Positions 17,321 to 24,459 of a stretch of 28,440 bases of DNA are shown piece by piece; the first letter of the stretch is position 1, and every line of letters begins with the position of its first letter. Under the pieces are notes generated by a model that saw only the letters and a list, made by a program, of their open reading frames with translations, made no database searches and was not told the origin of the DNA. Where the stretch lies: assembly GCA_965603015.1 (NCBI GenBank), contig CBFDBJ010000049.1, forward strand, positions 1-28,440, read 5' to 3'. The position numbers were made by a program, and so were the translations under genes. Source of the DNA: JAUWTJ01 sp965603015. GTDB taxonomy: Bacteria > Pseudomonadota > Alphaproteobacteria > M2410.

Positions 17321-18160
17321 CTAATACGCCATAAGGCTCGGAAGTGTTTCCTCGACCATATCGGCCCAGGCCTCGAAAGAAATGCCGGTCATGGCCATTC
17401 CTTCATTGATCAATATTTCGCCCGCCGGGTCGATCCTCTCCTCGCCCAGCGCATACTGCTGGAGCCGCTCTCCATCGAGGATTTCAATCTGCCCCCTTGT
17501 TTCCATGCTAACCATACTACGGTCCTTCAGGCTTGTGAGACATCGGCAAACCGTTTCAACAACAAGCCCGAGATAATCCGCAATATCCGCCCTGGTCATC
17601 GGCAGGTGCACGCCGCACGCAAAGTTTCCATCGCCCCCCTGGCGCGCTGCCATGTCCAGAAGGAACATCGAGACCCGTTCAATCGGTGTCTTGCGGGTCA
17701 AGAGGACTATGTGTTTGCGAGCATTCTCCAGCGCATTGCCTTCGAGGGACAGAAACTTTTCAGCTGCCCTGTGATGCTCTCGTATCTCGCGCCACAATCT
17801 TGCTCGCGAAATTGATCGAATGACACACACTCCAACGGTCTGCGCAAAATAGGAGTGAACATCGCGCACGACAAATCCGAAGTAATCGCCTTTCTGCAAG
17901 AAGCCGATAACGGTCCGACGACCGTTTTCCGAGATCGTGTACAGCATCACAGTGCCATCGACGATTTCATAGACCGTGTCGGCATTATCGCCTTCGTTGA
18001 ACAACACTTGCTTGGAAGGATACTTCTTCGCTTGCCTCGCGCTCGCCTCCTCCGGCTGACATATGCGTTCGCCGCGCGACTGGTCCGAGGTCCGGTCGAG
18101 CTCGAAGGCATCCGGCTTCGCATTGTCGTCAGATTTCCAGGTTCGCAGAGTGTTTATCAT
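17321..18160 (-). CDS. CRP/FNR-family transcriptional regulator (FixK-like)
   Basis: A 279-residue regulator with a cyclic-nucleotide-binding-like beta-barrel (about 48-130: LFNEGDNADTVYEIVDGTVMLY, GRRTVIGFLQKGDYFG), a dimer helix and a winged helix-turn-helix (about 185-225: MTRADIADYLGLVVETVCRC). Recognition-helix Glu202 and Arg206 match the E-x-x-S-R pattern of FNR/FixK proteins that read TTGAT half-sites, but Ser is replaced by Cys205. FNR-type cluster cysteines are absent (only Cys34 and Cys112 lie N-terminal), so it is FixK-like rather than oxygen-sensing by itself. A C-terminal extension of roughly 45 residues is unusual. ATG 18160 is preferred (GGTGG upstream) over GTG 18172. It is the natural candidate to bind the nearby boxes. 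Confidence 0.88.
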   Translation of the reverse strand: MINTLRTWKSDDNAKPDAFELDRTSDQSRGERICQPEEASARQAKKYPSKQVLFNEGDNADTVYEIVDGTVMLYTISENGRRTVIGFLQKGDYFGFVVRDVHSYFAQTVGVCVIRSISRARLWREIREHHRAAEKFLSLEGNALENARKHIVLLTRKTPIERVSMFLLDMAARQGGDGNFACGVHLPMTRADIADYLGLVVETVCRCLTSLKDRSMVSMETRGQIEILDGERLQQYALGEERIDPAGEILINEGMAMTGISFEAWADMVEETLPSLMAY

Positions 18161-18226
18161 CAGACAATCCACCAGCTTGCTGCAGCGGTCAGAAAAGTAG
18201 CCAAAGCAGCCGTTCTCACCCTGTAG

Positions 18227-18676
18227 CTATAGCGCCAGCAAATCGTCCAGGTGAACAAGCAATTCGCGTTCCTCGAGATACATCAAGTCCTTGGCCAGTT
18301 CACCATAAACGAGATTGCGAACCGGTATCGGTAAAAGGGCGCGAAGGTCGCCAAGTGCCTTCGGCGATGCGACCAGGACTAGCCGGTCAAATCTGTTTTT
18401 GGTATGCGCCTCTTCAAGAAACGTCACCAACTGCCGCGCAAAGTTGAATTTAGCCTGACGATTCGGATCTGTACGCGGCTGCATGCGCCGGCGACCGGGC
18501 CCTGCACTGCCAAAAGACAGGCCGGATTTGTCAGCGTTTATTTCTCGGGTCGGAAAAACGGGCTCGTCGAACGTTCCATCTGGCACGGGCGTCAATCCCT
18601 TGCCAACACCGTCATTTAGATAGATACGCGCGTGAGAGCCGTCGGCCAGCAATACCCATGTCTGCTTGCTCTTCAT
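18227..18676 (-). CDS. Host_attach-family protein
   Basis: A 149-residue protein of the family named host-attachment protein (AtsE-like). It starts with WVLLADGSHARIYLNDG, then has a central basic segment (GPGRRRMQPRTDPNRQAKFNF), FDRLVLVASPKALGDLRALLP and ends in ELAKDLMYLEERELLVHLDDL. No signal peptide is present, so it is cytoplasmic; the family name stems from an attachment mutant and its biochemical role is unknown. The fold of the C-terminal half resembles release-factor-like domains. AGGTG lies 5 bases before the ATG. The regulator gene follows on the same strand after 66 bases, so they may be cotranscribed. Confidence 0.85.
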   Translation of the reverse strand: MKSKQTWVLLADGSHARIYLNDGVGKGLTPVPDGTFDEPVFPTREINADKSGLSFGSAGPGRRRMQPRTDPNRQAKFNFARQLVTFLEEAHTKNRFDRLVLVASPKALGDLRALLPIPVRNLVYGELAKDLMYLEERELLVHLDDLLAL

Positions 18677-18915
18677 GATAACACCTCGCTTTCCGGCGCT
18701 CCGTCATTTGCCGTTCATATCCTGACGCTCCGCGCACGACTGATGGTGCGGTGAACGCAGATAGTTTTGACTAATAACAGAGTGTGAGGTTCATAATCCA
18801 TTCTCTCCTGGCCACTTCGATTGTGCTGGCGAGATGTATACCCAGAGTAATACAGATCAACGCTGGCGTATAGGAAAATCGACCTTCCGAGCTGGTCGTA
18901 TTGGAGGATGTGAAG
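18677..18915. promoter_or_regulatory. Divergent intergenic region with two degenerate FNR-like sites
   Basis: No gene is apparent. TTGACTAATAACAG (18767-18780) and GTAATACAGATCAA (18847-18860) each keep one good FNR/FixK half-site and two mismatches in the other half. They could serve the Host_attach gene on - and the GH130 side on +, but such matches arise by chance fairly often. Confidence 0.25.
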
Positions 18916-19077
18916 ATGAGAGTCACTTCAGAATGCCCAATGGCAGCCTTGGAGGATGGACAAAACACTGCTAGAATTATTTACACGTCGGGGCACTTGA
19001 TTTCAAGAAGGCTGCGCTGGCAGGATTTGTGCTGTCAGTACTTAGAGACAGAAAAAATTAGGACTTTCCCGGCATAA
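18916..19077 (+). CDS. Candidate small protein, 53 residues
   Basis: An open frame of 53 codons starting MRVTSECPMAALEDGQ and ending YLETEKIRTFPA, not resembling any family I know. Its main support is a strong Shine-Dalgarno, GGAGG at 18903-18907, spaced 8 bases from the ATG, and its position upstream of the GH130 gene. It has three cysteines and no membrane segment. It may be a leader peptide, a small regulatory protein or a chance frame. Confidence 0.28.
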   Translation: MRVTSECPMAALEDGQNTARIIYTSGHLISRRLRWQDLCCQYLETEKIRTFPA

Positions 19078-19132
19078 TATGGTCATGACCCATGGGCTCG
19101 ACCATTACCGCTGCAGATCACGGAGCGCCGCC

Positions 19133-20431
19133 ATGACCCAGTCCTGGTTCCTGAAGCGACAAGATCTAAGCCTCCACCCTGATCCTGCAAGGGTAGTTGT
19201 GAGACCCTTCAGACCTGCAACCGAGCCGCGCGAACTCAACCCCCTCGAAAAGAGCCGTGTCGAGCACATAGTTGATCGGGTACTGAGGCTCGATGCAAGG
19301 GCGGCGGAGGAAAAACTGGAGGAGGTCCTCAAGGACTTTAAGGACCGACACAGGCGTCTTATGAATTTATTCGACGACCGTGCCACCAAAATGCAAGAGA
19401 AGCTGGGGCTGCATCCCTCTCTGACAGAAGTGCAGCGCTGTCTGATCGGCGCCTATTTCCTGCATGAGTATTCCTTCGAGGCTTCGGCGCTTTTCAATCC
19501 GAGTATTGTGCCGGATCCCGATCAATCGAATGTGCCCGACGGTGGATGCCGTTTCATTCTCAGCCTGCGGGCAGTTGGCGAAGGCCATATATCCTCTATT
19601 ACCTTCCGTTCCGGTATCGTGACCGTCGATGGAAGTATAAGTCTGGAACCGCCCACGGGTCTAGCCTCCACGCCCGACATCCAAAGTCATCGCACCAACG
19701 ACCACGGTGACGAAGTCGAGATGACTTTCAACTACGGCGCCCCGCTTTGCGAGCGGGTTATTTTCCCGATCACCGGCAGTCAGGCAAACGGCATTGAAGA
19801 TGCACGGTTTGTTAAATTCGACGACGCATCCCGGCCCGTCTATTATGCCACCTATACCGCTTACAGCGGCCGGGAGATCCGCTCCGAACTGCTGGAAACC
19901 GAGGACTTCAAGTCGTTCCGGCTGGCCCCGCTGCGCGGCGATGCCGCAAAAAACAAGGGCATGGCTCTTTTTCCACGCAAAATCAACGGCCAATACGCCA
20001 TGATCGTGCGCCATGACAACGAAAACCTCTATCTCATCTACTCGGACGATCTATACAATTGGGAAGGCGGAGAGCCGATCCTCCAGCCGGAATATCCCTG
20101 GGAATTTATCCAGATCGGCAATTGCGGATCGCCCATCGAACTGGATGATTGCTGGCTGTTGCTGACCCACGGCGTGGGTGCGGTGCGCAAATATTCCATC
20201 GGCGCGGTTCTCCTGGACAAGGACGACCCCTCCAGGGTGCTCGCCAGATCGCGCGAGCCGCTTATTCGCCCTGATCCCAAAGAACGCGAGGGTTATGTGC
20301 CCAATGTCGTCTATACCTGCGGCGCCATGCGCCATGGAAATCGTATCATCCTGCCCTATGGCGTGTCCGATACATTTACCAATTTCGCGACGCTTGAGAT
20401 TGCGGATCTGATGCAAGATCTAACGAGCTGA
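19133..20431 (+). CDS. GH130-family mannoside phosphorylase or beta-1,2-mannosidase
   Basis: A 432-residue five-bladed beta-propeller enzyme of glycoside hydrolase family 130. It has a family-specific N-terminal helical part (about 1-115) rich in charged residues, then FEASALFNPSIVPDPDQ, LSLRAVGEGHISSI, the proton-donor Asp223 in GIEDARF, KGMALFPRKINGQY and EGYVPNVVYTCG. The helical N-terminus and GEGHISSI block point to the subgroup acting on beta-1,2-linked mannose. Whether it phosphorolyses or hydrolyses depends on phosphate-binding residues I cannot place with confidence. ATG 19133 is chosen over the in-frame 19079 because GGAG lies 7 bases upstream and the family start FLKR-PDP-R-RPF follows. 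It lies 174 bases before the glycosyltransferase gene. Confidence 0.88.
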   Translation: MTQSWFLKRQDLSLHPDPARVVVRPFRPATEPRELNPLEKSRVEHIVDRVLRLDARAAEEKLEEVLKDFKDRHRRLMNLFDDRATKMQEKLGLHPSLTEVQRCLIGAYFLHEYSFEASALFNPSIVPDPDQSNVPDGGCRFILSLRAVGEGHISSITFRSGIVTVDGSISLEPPTGLASTPDIQSHRTNDHGDEVEMTFNYGAPLCERVIFPITGSQANGIEDARFVKFDDASRPVYYATYTAYSGREIRSELLETEDFKSFRLAPLRGDAAKNKGMALFPRKINGQYAMIVRHDNENLYLIYSDDLYNWEGGEPILQPEYPWEFIQIGNCGSPIELDDCWLLLTHGVGAVRKYSIGAVLLDKDDPSRVLARSREPLIRPDPKEREGYVPNVVYTCGAMRHGNRIILPYGVSDTFTNFATLEIADLMQDLTS

Positions 20432-20456
20432 TCGCCCGGCCCTTACGCCCGCAATG

Positions 20457-20470
20457 TTGACTCAGATCAA
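20457..20470 (+). promoter_or_regulatory. FNR/FixK-type box ahead of the glycosyltransferase-cupin operon
   Basis: TTGACTCAGATCAA fits TTGAT-N4-ATCAA with one base different, 135 bases before the chosen ATG. Class II geometry predicts a start near 20505, with CACACT (20493-20498) as a weak -10. It lies 25 bases after the GH130 stop, so the downstream genes can be induced separately. Confidence 0.6.
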
Positions 20471-20605
20471 TACGCTGACCAGCAGTTCTTGTCACACTTC
20501 AGAGTGGTGAAATTCCGCGGTTGATCGGGCACCTCCATAACGCCATCAGGAACAGGATTGCAGCTCTGGTGCAACCGCGCATTGGACAGATGGGCAGGAA
20601 AACAC

Positions 20606-22954
20606 ATGCTGGATAAAAGACACAAAACCACCCTCCGTCAGGCAAACGACCCGCCCCCCCTGCAGCGCGTGGCGCTGATCGGCAATTACCCTCCCCGGCA
20701 ATGTGGGATCGCAACCTTTACGGCGGATCTTCTGGAGTCGATCCGCCGCGTATCACCGGGCACAAATTGCTTTGCCGTGCCGATTACCGATATCGACGAG
20801 GGATATCAGTACCCGGATCCCGTTCGATTTGAAATTCAACAGAATGATCTCGCCTCTTACCGATATGCGGCAGACTTTCTCAACATCAGCGATGTTGACA
20901 TTGCCTGTCTGCAACATGAATTCGGCATCTTCGGCGGTCCGGCCGGGAGCCACTTGCTAACCTTCGTCGAAGAGCTGCGGGTACCGCTTGTTACTGTGCT
21001 GCACAGTATTCTGCGCGATCCAAACCCGGATCAGCGTCGTGTCATGCAGAGGTTGACGGCTTCCTCTGATCGCCTGGTGGTCATGAGCCATATGGGCACC
21101 GACATTCTGTCGGAAGTCTACGGCGTTCCCGATGAAAAGATCGAATTCATTCCCCACGGCATTCCGGATGTCCCGTTCACCGATCCGATTTTTTACAAGG
21201 ATAAATTCGGACTGGATGGCAAGAACGTTATCCTGACATTCGGCCTGCTGTCGCCCGGCAAGGGCGTTGAGATTGTTATCCAGGCGCTGCCCGAGATCGT
21301 AAAGCAACATCCTGACGTTGTCTTCGTCGTCCTGGGCGCTACCCATCCCAACGTCAAAAAGCAAGATGGCGAAGCCTATCGCCTGTCGCTGCAACGAATG
21401 GCAGCAGACCTTGGTGTTGAGCAGCATGTCGTGTTTTACAATCGCTTCGTGGATTTCGATGAACTGCTGGAATTCATTGGCGCGGCCGATATCTACATAA
21501 CCCCCTATCTCAACGAAGCGCAAATTGTCTCCGGCACGCTGGCCTATGCCGTCGGAATGGGCAAAGCCGTTATCTCCACCCCTTATTGGTACGCCAGGGA
21601 ATTGCTCGGCAACGACCGCGGTATCCTGATCCCCTTTGATGATCCAGGTGCAGTGGTTCAGAGCGTAAACGAGGTTCTGCAGAACAAGACAAAATCCAAC
21701 GGGCTACGAAGGCAGGCCTATGGCCTGGGACGTGATATGACCTGGTCTGTGGTCGCCGGCAACTACATCGATTGTTTTGCAAAAGTCAGCGAGGGGCGCA
21801 CCGCCAGTCCGAGGCGTGTTTCAAACGCCTCGCCGCTGCATGTTCGCCCCCGGGAGCTGGTTAAAGTCGATCTACAGCACCTTGAGCGGCTCACCGATGA
21901 GACCGGACTGCTGCAACACGCTACCTTTATCGTTCCAAACTATGATGACGGTTATACGACTGACGATAATGCCCGCGGCCTTTTGGTCACGACGCTGCTG
22001 GAAGAGTCCGGACAACTGGTCAAACAATCCCGGGGATTGAGCGTTCGCTACCTCGCCTTTCTGATGCACGCCTTCAATCCATCAAACGGCCGGTTTCGCA
22101 ACTTCATGGACTATGATCGACGCTGGCTGGAAGAGGTCGGATCAGAGGACAGCCATGGCCGGGCCTTATGGGCGCTCGGAACCGTGGTTGGATCGGCGGA
22201 AGTTTCTGCCTATCGCGGTATGGCGACGCGAGTCTTCGATGAGGCATTGCCGGCGATAGAGTCTACAACAAGTCCGCGAGCCTGGGCATTCACCCTTCTT
22301 GGCATTAGCGGGTATCTGTCTCACTTCTCCGGAGACCGCAAGGTGCAGCAGATGCGCAACCTTTTGGCCGAGCGTTTGCAGCAGGCGCTTGATACCTATG
22401 CAAGTGAGGACTGGCCCTGGTTTGAAAACATCTTGAGCTATGCCAATGCCGTCCTTCCCCATGCCCTGTTGATCAGCGGAAAAGCTATGGAAAACGATGA
22501 CATGATCACGCGCGGTCTAACGGCCCTTGAGTGGTTGGCCGATATTCAAAACCTGTCGGGAACGTGTTTTTCGCCTATCGGATCAGACGGTTTCTATCCC
22601 AAAGGAGAAACCCGAGCCCGCTTTGATCAGCAGCCAATCGAAGCGCAAGCCATGGTGTCGGCTTGCCTGGATGCTTTCCGCATATCTGAGGACCCGGAGT
22701 GGCGGGCTAAATCCCGCTGGGCATTCGATTGGTTCCTCGGACAGAACGATCTGTTTGAACCTCTTTATGACCCCTTGTCGGGCAGTTGCCGCGACGGATT
22801 GCATGCAGACCGAACCAACGAAAACCGCGGGGCCGAAGCGACCCTGGCGTTTCTCCAGGCGTTGGCCGAGATGCATGCGATTGAAGGTCTTGTCGAGGTC
22901 AATAATTTGCAACAACGGACCAGGGCAGCGGATATTTCACAAATGGCCTCATGA
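20606..22954 (+). CDS. Glycosyltransferase (GT4-like) fused to an alpha/alpha-barrel-like domain
   Basis: A 782-residue two-part protein. Residues about 20-395 are a GT-B glycosyltransferase: GNYPPRQCGIATFT, LQHEFGIFGG, HSILRDPNPDQR, the donor-phosphate block FGLLSPGKGVE, LGATHP and the acidic block NEAQIVSGTLAYAVGMGKAV (Glu304). Residues about 420-775 are a helical domain resembling (alpha/alpha)6 glycoside-processing folds, with YDDGYTTDDNARGLL, FRNFMDYDRRW, EDSHGRALWALG and ENRGAEATLAFLQAL. The fusion suggests synthesis and editing or length control of one glycan. GDP-mannose as donor is inferred from the adjacent GH130 and mannose-isomerase-type genes. ATG 20606 (AGGA 6 bases upstream) is preferred over TTG 20558. 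Ends overlapping the cupin start (ATGA). Confidence 0.85.
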   Translation: MLDKRHKTTLRQANDPPPLQRVALIGNYPPRQCGIATFTADLLESIRRVSPGTNCFAVPITDIDEGYQYPDPVRFEIQQNDLASYRYAADFLNISDVDIACLQHEFGIFGGPAGSHLLTFVEELRVPLVTVLHSILRDPNPDQRRVMQRLTASSDRLVVMSHMGTDILSEVYGVPDEKIEFIPHGIPDVPFTDPIFYKDKFGLDGKNVILTFGLLSPGKGVEIVIQALPEIVKQHPDVVFVVLGATHPNVKKQDGEAYRLSLQRMAADLGVEQHVVFYNRFVDFDELLEFIGAADIYITPYLNEAQIVSGTLAYAVGMGKAVISTPYWYARELLGNDRGILIPFDDPGAVVQSVNEVLQNKTKSNGLRRQAYGLGRDMTWSVVAGNYIDCFAKVSEGRTASPRRVSNASPLHVRPRELVKVDLQHLERLTDETGLLQHATFIVPNYDDGYTTDDNARGLLVTTLLEESGQLVKQSRGLSVRYLAFLMHAFNPSNGRFRNFMDYDRRWLEEVGSEDSHGRALWALGTVVGSAEVSAYRGMATRVFDEALPAIESTTSPRAWAFTLLGISGYLSHFSGDRKVQQMRNLLAERLQQALDTYASEDWPWFENILSYANAVLPHALLISGKAMENDDMITRGLTALEWLADIQNLSGTCFSPIGSDGFYPKGETRARFDQQPIEAQAMVSACLDAFRISEDPEWRAKSRWAFDWFLGQNDLFEPLYDPLSGSCRDGLHADRTNENRGAEATLAFLQALAEMHAIEGLVEVNNLQQRTRAADISQMAS

Positions 22955-23337
22955 CAAATACTCCAGCCAGGGACAAGGAAAGCCAGCTGATGGGCGAAGA
23001 GAATCTGCGCCCGTGGGGTCGCTACGACGTGCTCCATTCTGCTGTTGATCACCAGGTCAAAACGATCACCGTGCTTCCCAAACAGCGTCTCAGTCTCCAG
23101 GCTCACAAGCGCCGCTCGGAACACTGGATAATCGTATGCGGAACGGCGGTCGCGACTTTGGACGAACGCACTATCCCCCTGGTGGCCGGAGAGCATATTT
23201 TTATTGAGGCCGGCAGCGTCCACCGGATGGAAAACCCGGGACCGGAGCCCCTCGTTTTCATCGAAGTACAGGTCGGGGACTATTTCGGCGAGGACGATAT
23301 CGTACGCCTCGAGGACGATTTCGGGCGGGTATCCTGA
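22951..23337 (+). CDS. Phosphomannose isomerase type II cupin (stand-alone)
   Basis: A 128-residue cupin equivalent to the C-terminal domain of ManC/AlgA-type bifunctional enzymes, without the guanylyltransferase half. It has RPWGRYDVL, QAHKRRSEHWIIVCGTA with probable metal ligands H52, E57, H58, then the second motif EAGSVHRMENPG (H91) and the closing FIEVQVGDYFGEDDIVRLEDDFGR. It is expected to interconvert mannose 6-phosphate and fructose 6-phosphate. Coupled translation with the glycosyltransferase (ATGA overlap) supports supply of mannose precursors, or recycling of mannose released by the GH130 enzymes. Converges with the next GH130 gene after 24 bases. Confidence 0.88.
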   Translation: MTNTPARDKESQLMGEENLRPWGRYDVLHSAVDHQVKTITVLPKQRLSLQAHKRRSEHWIIVCGTAVATLDERTIPLVAGEHIFIEAGSVHRMENPGPEPLVFIEVQVGDYFGEDDIVRLEDDFGRVS

Positions 23338-23361
23338 AACATTTGCGCAGGGCATGCTTGC

Positions 23362-24381
23362 TCAGGGCATACCTGTCATTTCAACCGGTTCCTGAGCGGC
23401 AATCGGGCAACAGTCTCCTGGCACGTGGACCTCACCGCAGATGCAATGACCATAGAGGTAGTCAATGAGCTGGCCCTGGTTTCCCGTCGCCACACAGACG
23501 GTCGTATCGGCGGCGCCATAGTAGAGTCGGATGGTTTGGCCATCGTCGTCCAGCACCCAGCCGCATGGAAACACAACGTCCGGAACGTCGCCAACGCGCT
23601 CGTATGCAGCCTCCGGGCCAAAGACCCACTCGTTGCCACGGACCAGCAAGCGGCCCGGGTCTTCCCGGTCGAGCATGGCCAGGCCAAGGCGGTAGATTGC
23701 GCCTGAAACCGTTTTGCGCACGCCGTGATAGAGAATGAGCCAACCATAGTCAGTAAGCAGCGGTGGTGGACCAAGGCCAATCGTGTCTGCGTCCCACCAG
23801 CCACCCCGGCGCGCATGGACAAGAATTGTATGGTCGCCCCAGTGGCGAAGATCGGGGCTCCAGGACAGCCAGATATGCGCGCCCACCCTGCCGGAGGCAT
23901 CAGATTGCGGCGCCGGGCGATGAAGCAGTGCCCACCGACCATCAAATTTTTCAGGAAACAGGGCCGCGTCCTTGTCGTCCGGAGGCATCAAAGTGCCGCG
24001 ACGATGAAAGGTACGAAAGTCGTGGGTCGATACCAGGCGGACCAGCGGACCGCCCCTGGAAAACCCGGTATAGACGATCATATATTCGTCCCCGACCTGG
24101 GTGATCCGCGGATCCTCAATACCCCAGGCTTCCTCATAACATCCCGGATCTATTTCAAGGCTCGGCTCAGGCTCAATGCGCCAGTCGGTCAGGCCGTCCT
24201 GGCTGCGCGCGATGCCAAGATGAGAGATCCCGCTGCGGTCCTCGACGCGGACCAACAGGAGCGTCTCCCCATCGAACTTCACCGCACCGGCATTGAACAC
24301 AGCATTGACCGTGTGCGACCATTGCTCCGGCTTCAAAATCGGATTGCCGGAGTAGCGCTGAAAGAGCTGTTGTTTGGCCAT
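23362..24381 (-). CDS. GH130-family glycosidase/phosphorylase, second copy
   Basis: A 339-residue beta-propeller enzyme of family GH130, without the helical N-terminal part of the other copy. It has NPILKPEQW, VFNAGAVKFDGETLLLVRVEDRSG, the proton-donor Asp90 in GIEDPRIT, YTGFSRGGPLVRL, KDAALFPEKFDGRW, WWDADTIGLGPPP and LYYGAADTTVCVATG. Its subgroup resembles the enzymes acting on mannosyl-glucose or mannosyl-N-acetylglucosamine. Pairing with the copy at 19133 implies two different mannoside substrates or successive steps. The C-terminal tail has a CICGEVHVPGDCCP cysteine cluster, unusual for the family and possibly metal-binding. GGGAGG lies 8 bases before the ATG. Possibly cotranscribed with the P-type ATPase gene. 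Confidence 0.88.
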   Translation of the reverse strand: MAKQQLFQRYSGNPILKPEQWSHTVNAVFNAGAVKFDGETLLLVRVEDRSGISHLGIARSQDGLTDWRIEPEPSLEIDPGCYEEAWGIEDPRITQVGDEYMIVYTGFSRGGPLVRLVSTHDFRTFHRRGTLMPPDDKDAALFPEKFDGRWALLHRPAPQSDASGRVGAHIWLSWSPDLRHWGDHTILVHARRGGWWDADTIGLGPPPLLTDYGWLILYHGVRKTVSGAIYRLGLAMLDREDPGRLLVRGNEWVFGPEAAYERVGDVPDVVFPCGWVLDDDGQTIRLYYGAADTTVCVATGNQGQLIDYLYGHCICGEVHVPGDCCPIAAQEPVEMTGMP

Positions 24382-24409
24382 CGTGCTCGCCTCCCGATAT
24401 CTGGATCGA

Positions 24410-24456
24410 CCTCGTCAGCGCATTTTTCCTCTCACGAGGTGTGCGATCTCATTATA
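24410..24456 (-). promoter_or_regulatory. -10-like element and inverted repeat ahead of the second GH130 gene
   Basis: On the minus strand a perfect TATAAT occurs at 24456-24451 without a recognisable -35. Just downstream lies a 7-base inverted repeat, ACCTCGT/ACGAGGT (24409-24415 with 24434-24440), separated by 18 bases including a T run. It may be an operator or a leader hairpin. Confidence 0.3.
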
Positions 24457-24459
24457 CTC

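Noticed and set aside
18990..19010. Sigma54 (-24/-12) promoter ahead of the first GH130 gene
   Set aside because: GGCAC is present but the -12 GC is CA at the required spacing.
23338..23361. Intrinsic terminator between the cupin and the second GH130 gene
   Set aside because: Only a short repeated CAGGGCAT is seen; no stable hairpin followed by a T run.
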